From Sphaerolaimus hirsutus (taxonomy: Eukaryota > Nematoda > Chromadorea > Monhysterida > Sphaerolaimidae), in assembly GCA_964036195.1 (NCBI GenBank), contig OZ038453.1:24142352-24206351 (forward strand): DNA of 64,000 nt, written 5' to 3'. More notes on this DNA, generated by a model. That model was not told where the DNA came from. It was given only the letters and a program-made list of their open reading frames with translations, and did not search any database. The DNA itself is not shown here. Within the stretch, counting starts at the first letter, position 1.

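Larger units (their letters stand above)
60990..63988. other. Last intron in the window
   Basis: Holds hAT-like elements, one ACTAGT-group MITE pair and AT-rich DNA. The 62310-62804 frame is largely GGCGCC-word repeat. No exon was found. Confidence 0.6.

Noticed and set aside
62570..62804. Cys-containing frame resembling paired CxxC motifs
   Set aside because: There are no splice sites of fitting phase, it is partly continuous with the GGCGCC MITE, and the minus strand is equally open.
1..64000. tRNA, rRNA, CRISPR array, bacterial operon or riboswitch
   Set aside because: Nothing supports any of these. The regular repeats are transposon tips and word arrays, and the gene structure is eukaryotic.

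Overview
The window looks like a gene-poor, transposon-saturated piece of an animal (probably invertebrate) nuclear genome. It is AT-rich, it has canonical GT-AG introns from 192 bp to about 13.6 kb, and it carries dozens of palindromic non-autonomous DNA transposons nested in one another. I cannot name the species.

One large plus-strand gene accounts for essentially all convincing coding sequence. I assembled 28 internal exons (7127-60989) plus the start of a 29th at the right edge (63989-64000). Every junction agrees in reading phase and no stop occurs in about 4.97 kb of spliced frame (about 1,655 codons from the ATG at 7132). The product is Ser/Thr/Asn/Gln-rich and mostly low-complexity. 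It has one strong hydrophobic segment (residues about 198-217), a charged helical stretch (about 1428-1445) and a PPxY motif (about 1467-1470). I recognise no catalytic domain and assign no name. The 5' end is unclear (the ATG may not be the true start) and the 3' end lies outside the window.

Layout: 1-7126 is upstream or 5' intron sequence made of repeats. It includes a hAT-like MITE with a perfect 8-bp duplication (1779-2301) and a 2.2-kb inverted-repeat element (3626-5822) that carries an antisense, frameshifted, protein-like fragment. 7127-12354 holds exons 1-4, including the membrane-segment exon. 12355-25923 is a 13.6-kb intron full of nested MITEs. 25924-36879 is an exon-dense stretch (exons 5-15). 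36880-43434 is a 6.6-kb intron with a three-level hAT nest. 43435-60989 holds exons 16-28. 60990-63988 is the last intron seen.

The most interesting result concerns introns. Two of them (26156-26347 and 35554-35865) consist, end to end, of a terminal-inverted-repeat element whose left tip supplies the GT and right tip the AG. About a dozen relatives lie elsewhere in the window. These behave like introners, meaning transposons that create introns. A second striking pattern is a set of hAT-like MITEs with 8-bp target duplications whose interiors are built from different self-complementary short words (GGCGCC, GGTGCC, TTCGAA, GATC-type, TCGAG-type). A third is a very abundant TA-duplicating CCGTATTTCCTCG group with C-run/G-run modules. 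A fourth is a family of about 27 ACTAGT-ended MITEs that often start within 70 bp of a 5' splice site and serve as landing pads for the other families.
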